Made by a program: the position numbers and the translations under genes. Shown piece after piece: positions 60,461-64,000 of a stretch of 64,000 bases of DNA. The stretch comes from Peristeroidobacter agariperforans. GTDB lineage: Bacteria; Pseudomonadota; Gammaproteobacteria; Steroidobacterales; Steroidobacteraceae. Location: positions 558,001 to 622,000 of the forward strand of contig NZ_RYFW01000003.1 of the NCBI RefSeq assembly GCF_004138335.1. Direction: 5' to 3'. Under the pieces are notes generated by a model. It saw only the letters and a program-made list of their open reading frames with translations, was not told where the DNA came from and did not search any database. Each line of letters starts with the position of its first letter. Within the stretch, counting starts at the first letter, position 1.

Positions 60461-62134
60461 TTGATCACGAAGACGGCTTCAGCCTGGGCGCTGCTCGGCG
60501 CAACCCTGCTCGGTGTCGTGGCCGTCGAGGCGGCGGCCCCAGGTCCGACGCAGTTGCCGGCGATAAAAGTGGGTTTGCGCAGGATCACCGAAACCCAGTA
60601 TCGCCACACCATCGCAGACGTGTTCGGGCCCGCCATCAAGGTCGAAGCCCGCTTCGAGCCGGAGCGTCGCGAAGAAGGACTGCTCGCATTGGGTAGCGCG
60701 ATGCTGTCGCTCACGTCCTCCGGCTTCGAGCAGTATTTCGCGCTCGCGCGGTCGATCTCCGGGCAAGTGCTGGATGAGAAAGGTCGTGAGACCGCTGTCC
60801 CCTGCACACCGGTCGATGCGGCGAAAGCCGACGACGCGTGTGCTCGCGAGTTCCTGGCTCGATACGGTGAGCTGCTGTTCCGCAGACCGCTTGCGTCGGC
60901 CGAGATCCAGAGTCGTGTGAAGACCGCCGGGCTCGGGGCAAATCAAGCGGGCGATTTCTATGCCGGCCTCGAGCTGGCGCTGACGAGTTTGCTCGTCGCG
61001 CCCGATTTTCTGTTCCGGATCGAATCGGCCGAGCCCGAACCCGCCGATCCAAAAAAATTCCGCCTCGACGCCTATTCCAAGGCAGCGCGGCTGTCGTTTC
61101 TCCTGTGGGATTCAACGCCCGATGCGGCGCTCCTGGCAGCCGCTCGCAGTGGCGCGATTCATTCGCAAGACGAACTGGAACAGCAGGTCGAGCGCATGAT
61201 CGCCTCGCCGAAGTTCCGTGACGGCGCGAGCGCATTCTTCGCCGATATGTTCCAGATGGATGGCTTCGGCAACCTGGTGAAGGATCCGGCGATCTATCCG
61301 AAGTTCAATCAGTCGGTGGCGGAGTCGGCGCGCGAGCAGATGCTCCGGCGCACGCTCGATCTGCTGGTGGCCCAGCAGGCCGACTATCGCGATCTGTTCA
61401 CCTCGCACGATACGTTTCTCAATCGCTCGCTCGCGTCCGTGTATCGCGTGCCGTACGCGTCCAAGGAGTCGTGGATGCGGTACGAGTTACCTCGGGAATC
61501 GGAGCGCTCAGGCATTCTCACCGACATCGGATTCCTGTCGCTGCACGCGCATCCCGGCACCTCTTCGCCAACCCGTCGCGGCATCAAGGTGCTGGAGATC
61601 TTCATGTGCCAGGCGACCCCGCAGCCGCCGGCGAATGTCGATTTCTCCGCGGTCCAGGACAGCACCAAGGGCACGGTCCGCGGCCGTCTGCTCGATCACA
61701 TGGAGAACGAGGGGTGCTCGGGCTGTCATCGCCGCACCGACCCGCTCGGTCTTGCGCTCGAGCATTTCGATGGTCTTGGACAGCTGCGCACGATGGAGAA
61801 TGGTGCGCCCATCGATGTGAGCGCGGAGATCAAAGACGTGAGAATCGAGGGCGCGCGCGGCGTTGGCGAATACCTGCGCACCGAGCCGCGTGTTCCCGCC
61901 TGCCTCGTGCGCAACGTGTATTCGTATGGAGTGGGTGAGAAGACCTACGGTCGCGACAAGGCGTACCTCGCTGTGCAGACCCAGGCATTCATCGCAAGCG
62001 GCTACCGATACCCGGCGCTGGTCCGGCAGATCGCGACGAGTCCGGAGTTCTTCCAGGTGGTCGCACCGAGAGCAAAGCCTTCGAAACCGATTGCGGAAGC
62101 AACGGTGACACAGCTGCAATCCACGGCGGAGTAA
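60461..62134 (+). CDS. DUF1592/DUF1588-type secreted cytochrome-like protein
   Basis: A 557-residue exported protein of the planctomycete-type family (DUF1587/1592/1588/1585 order). It has an N-terminal RRITETQYRHTIADVFG block (DUF1587-like), FLARYGELLFRRPLASAE (DUF1595-like), LLVAPDFLFRIES and LSFLLWDSTPDAAL (DUF1592), and the GCSGCHRRTDPLGLALEHFD block (DUF1588), whose CXXCH at residues 419-423 should bind heme. The C-terminal region includes IATSPEFFQVV. Start TTG 60461 after GGGGGAACGAACG; no ATG fits. It is always seen with a DUF1552 partner, as here 4 bases downstream. Function unknown. Confidence 0.85.
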   Translation: MITKTASAWALLGATLLGVVAVEAAAPGPTQLPAIKVGLRRITETQYRHTIADVFGPAIKVEARFEPERREEGLLALGSAMLSLTSSGFEQYFALARSISGQVLDEKGRETAVPCTPVDAAKADDACAREFLARYGELLFRRPLASAEIQSRVKTAGLGANQAGDFYAGLELALTSLLVAPDFLFRIESAEPEPADPKKFRLDAYSKAARLSFLLWDSTPDAALLAAARSGAIHSQDELEQQVERMIASPKFRDGASAFFADMFQMDGFGNLVKDPAIYPKFNQSVAESAREQMLRRTLDLLVAQQADYRDLFTSHDTFLNRSLASVYRVPYASKESWMRYELPRESERSGILTDIGFLSLHAHPGTSSPTRRGIKVLEIFMCQATPQPPANVDFSAVQDSTKGTVRGRLLDHMENEGCSGCHRRTDPLGLALEHFDGLGQLRTMENGAPIDVSAEIKDVRIEGARGVGEYLRTEPRVPACLVRNVYSYGVGEKTYGRDKAYLAVQTQAFIASGYRYPALVRQIATSPEFFQVVAPRAKPSKPIAEATVTQLQSTAE

Positions 62135-62138
62135 TCCG

Positions 62139-63494
62139 ATGAAACTGCGTTTCGATCGTCGCTCGGTTCTGAAGGGCATGCTTGGCGGGTCGGCGGTCTA
62201 TGTCGGTCTGCCGGTGCTCGATGCATTTCTCGACACCAACGGCACGGCGTTCGCAAGCGGAGCGCCGCTACCCGTGAGATTCGGTACTTATTTCTGGGGG
62301 CTGGGTCTCACCGATACGCCGACGGGCGGCTCGCGTTGGGTGCCGACAAAAGCAGGGCCGGGGTACGAGCTCATGCCCGAGCTCGAAGCACTCGCTCCGC
62401 TCAAGGACAAAGTGTCGGTTTTCTCCGGATTCCGAGCGATCGGCGATGGGCGCGCGAACCTCGTTCACTGGACCGGGCACGCGTCGATCCTGTCAGGTAT
62501 TGCGCCCGCGTCGGCCAGCAAGTTCGATGCGCCGTCGTTCGACACCAAAGTCGCCGATGCGATCGGCACATCGACTCGCTTCAAGTCGATCGACATCGAT
62601 GCGTCCGTGTCGCGCCAGCCGGTGAGCTATTCCACGCGGTCGGGCTCTACATTCGCTTCGCCCGATGCCACGCCGCTTGCTCTGTACCATCGTCTCTTCG
62701 GCCCTGACTTTCAGGATCCGAACAGCGACAACTGGAAGCCCAACCCGTCCATCATGCTACGCCAGAGCGTGCTGTCCGCCGTCACGGAACAGCGCCATGC
62801 TTTGATGAAAGGGCTCGGCAAGGACGACCAGCTGAAGATGGACCAATATTTCAGCTCGGTGCGTGACATGGAGAACCAACTCGCCGTGCAGTTGCAGCGA
62901 CCGGAGAAGGCCCAGGCCTGCGTGGTGCCGCAAGCGCCAAAGGATCCGACGCGGATCTCGTCGGTCGATGTGGTCAATGCCAATACCAAGGTGATGGCGA
63001 AGCTGCTCGCGATGGGGCTCGCTTGTAATCAGTCGCGGGTGTTTACGTTCGTGCACACCTCAGGCGCCTCGGAAACCTACCTGGCCGGCCAGAGCAAGAT
63101 CTATCACCAGATCACGCACGACGAGCCGACCGACGCGAAGCTCGGCTATCAACCCGAATCGAGCAAGCTTGCGGGCGAGGTGATGAAGGGTCTAGGTGTG
63201 TTTCTCGCCGAGCTGGACGCCATCAAGGAAGGCGAGGGCACGTTGCTCGACAACTCGATCGTGCTCGCGTTCAGCGATACCGGCTACGCGAAGATTCATG
63301 CGATCGAGAACATTCCAATGTTCCTCGCCGGGCGGGCCGGCGGACGGCACAAGGCCGGGCAGCACGTCGCAGGCAAGGGTGACTCGGTAACGCGCGTTTC
63401 GCTGACGGCAATGCAGCTCGCCGGCGCGCCGATCGGTGAGTTCGGTGTCGGCTCGATGAAGACGACCCATCCCATCGGCGAAGTCATGGCCTGA
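62139..63494 (+). CDS. DUF1552 exported protein
   Basis: A 451-residue protein with a Tat-like signal (FDRRSVLKGMLGG). The core carries family features: PVRFGTYFWGLGLTDTP, VSVFSGFRAIGD, HWTGHASILSG, and late VLAFSDTGYAKIHAIENIPM. The fold resembles the sulfatase/alkaline phosphatase-like DUF1501 relatives, but no catalytic role is known. It is coupled to the DUF1592 gene (4-base gap) and to the following secreted protein (12 bases). The trio probably forms a periplasmic oxidoreductase-like complex. Confidence 0.83.
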   Translation: MKLRFDRRSVLKGMLGGSAVYVGLPVLDAFLDTNGTAFASGAPLPVRFGTYFWGLGLTDTPTGGSRWVPTKAGPGYELMPELEALAPLKDKVSVFSGFRAIGDGRANLVHWTGHASILSGIAPASASKFDAPSFDTKVADAIGTSTRFKSIDIDASVSRQPVSYSTRSGSTFASPDATPLALYHRLFGPDFQDPNSDNWKPNPSIMLRQSVLSAVTEQRHALMKGLGKDDQLKMDQYFSSVRDMENQLAVQLQRPEKAQACVVPQAPKDPTRISSVDVVNANTKVMAKLLAMGLACNQSRVFTFVHTSGASETYLAGQSKIYHQITHDEPTDAKLGYQPESSKLAGEVMKGLGVFLAELDAIKEGEGTLLDNSIVLAFSDTGYAKIHAIENIPMFLAGRAGGRHKAGQHVAGKGDSVTRVSLTAMQLAGAPIGEFGVGSMKTTHPIGEVMA

Positions 63495-63506
63495 GGATGC
63501 GCAGCA

Positions 63507-64000
63507 TGAAACGTAGCAGCCGGGCAGCGTTGGCGTTGGCGGCATTTGCGGCGCCATGTGTCGCAATGGCGGCCTGGACGAAATCGTACGTCGTCGAGTG
63601 GAACGAGCCTGCGATGTACTACGGAGCGAAGACCGGCGTCATCGATCCCGGCACCGATTGTCCGCAAGGCACCAATCCCGAGATCGACTGGGTGAAGGTC
63701 CTGGTGGACGCCGGTTATACGCGCGAAGAAGCGGAATGGCTGCGCAATCCCGCCAACCCGACACGCAGCGCCGTTCATGGTCAGAACCAAATGGCGTTTC
63801 GTGGCAAAGACCGCGCAAACGTGTATGTCAATCCGACCTCGACGCCCGATGCCGGACTGGTCGGCGTGACCGGCACGATCGCCGAAGGCATCGACCTGGA
63901 CGGAAAGCCGAAGACCGGCTTCACGAGCCCGAATGGCGAACGCGGCATCGACAACAACTTCTACAAGACCGTCGGATGCTGGAAGACGTATCGCGGTCCG
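63507..64000 (+). CDS. secreted protein of unknown function (3' end outside the window)
   Basis: At least 164 residues, cut by the window edge. The signal peptide ends PCVAMAA. The mature part starts WTKSYVVEWNEPAMYYGA and has paired cysteines (TDCPQGT; VGCWKTY) and a GTIAEGIDLDG segment. I do not recognise the family, but such proteins follow DUF1592-DUF1552 pairs. GAGG lies 9 bases before the ATG; ATG 63498 is an alternative. Co-transcription with the DUF1552 gene is clear. Confidence 0.65.

Noticed and set aside
1-64000. Mobile element, prophage, CRISPR, tRNA or rRNA
   Set aside because: No transposase, integrase or phage motif, no spaced direct repeats and no tRNA-like cloverleaf were seen on reading both strands; short tRNAs could be missed by eye.

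Overview
The window is a stretch of high-GC (roughly 60-65%) proteobacterial chromosome. Its gene content resembles soil Gammaproteobacteria of the Steroidobacter/Povalibacter type: a Caulobacter-style TonB receptor, planctomycete-type DUF1592/DUF1552 proteins, many carbohydrate-active enzymes, HiPIP and cytochrome c'. This placement is an inference from gene content; no rRNA or marker gene is present. I saw no tRNA, rRNA, CRISPR array, phage gene or intact insertion sequence.

Layout. 1-1.5 kb: 3' part of a GH39 beta-xylosidase and a 5' stub of a GH51 arabinofuranosidase, cut off at the end of the next gene. 1.4-5.3 kb: FAD monooxygenase plus DoxX-like operon facing an AraC regulator, then a secreted creatininase-family enzyme. 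5.4-10.2 kb: outer-membrane barrel and a sulfatase-GH2 operon. 10.4-13.3 kb: DUF2380 protein, a DUF1326-DUF2182 metal-related pair, a cytochrome c remnant and an unknown small gene. 13.4-16.4 kb: TonB receptor with palindromic operator candidates. 17-24.9 kb: ankyrin protein, a minus-strand run (diiron protein, MAPEG protein, acyltransferase, tannase/feruloyl esterase) and an AraC regulator. 25-30.6 kb: modular arabinofuranosidase, a Lif-family lipase foldase, a small secreted hydrolase and an FKBP lipoprotein. 30.8-37.7 kb: four signalling genes (RsbRD-type kinase, hybrid kinase, double-domain KaiC-like ATPase, second hybrid kinase). 37.9-41.9 kb: GH10 xylanase with FN3 and CBM2, a secreted helical protein, a DUF937-OmpA protein and a GNAT. 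42-45.4 kb: HscC-type Hsp70 with a membrane J-like protein. 45.5-50.5 kb: polysaccharide deacetylase facing BlaI, an M56-lytic transglycosylase fusion, an acyltransferase and a methyltransferase. 50.6-53.8 kb: DUF3072 protein and an HWE kinase/response-regulator pair. 54-59.3 kb: epoxide-hydrolase-like protein, enoyl-CoA hydratase, carboxylesterase and two TetR regulators. 59.4-64 kb: HiPIP, cytochrome c', DUF1592, DUF1552 and a cut-off secreted protein.

Working together. GH39, GH51 remnant, GH2, sulfatase, feruloyl esterase, arabinofuranosidase, GH10 xylanase and TonB receptor fit a life on plant hemicellulose. The most original locus is 45.4-49.7 kb. There a BlaI-type repressor, a BlaR1-like protease whose periplasmic sensor domain is replaced by a lytic transglycosylase, a divergent polysaccharide deacetylase and an O-acyltransferase surround two matching BlaI-type dyads. 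I infer a peptidoglycan-integrity sensing and modification system. The KaiC/kinase cluster and the Lif foldase next to an atypical small hydrolase are also worth study.
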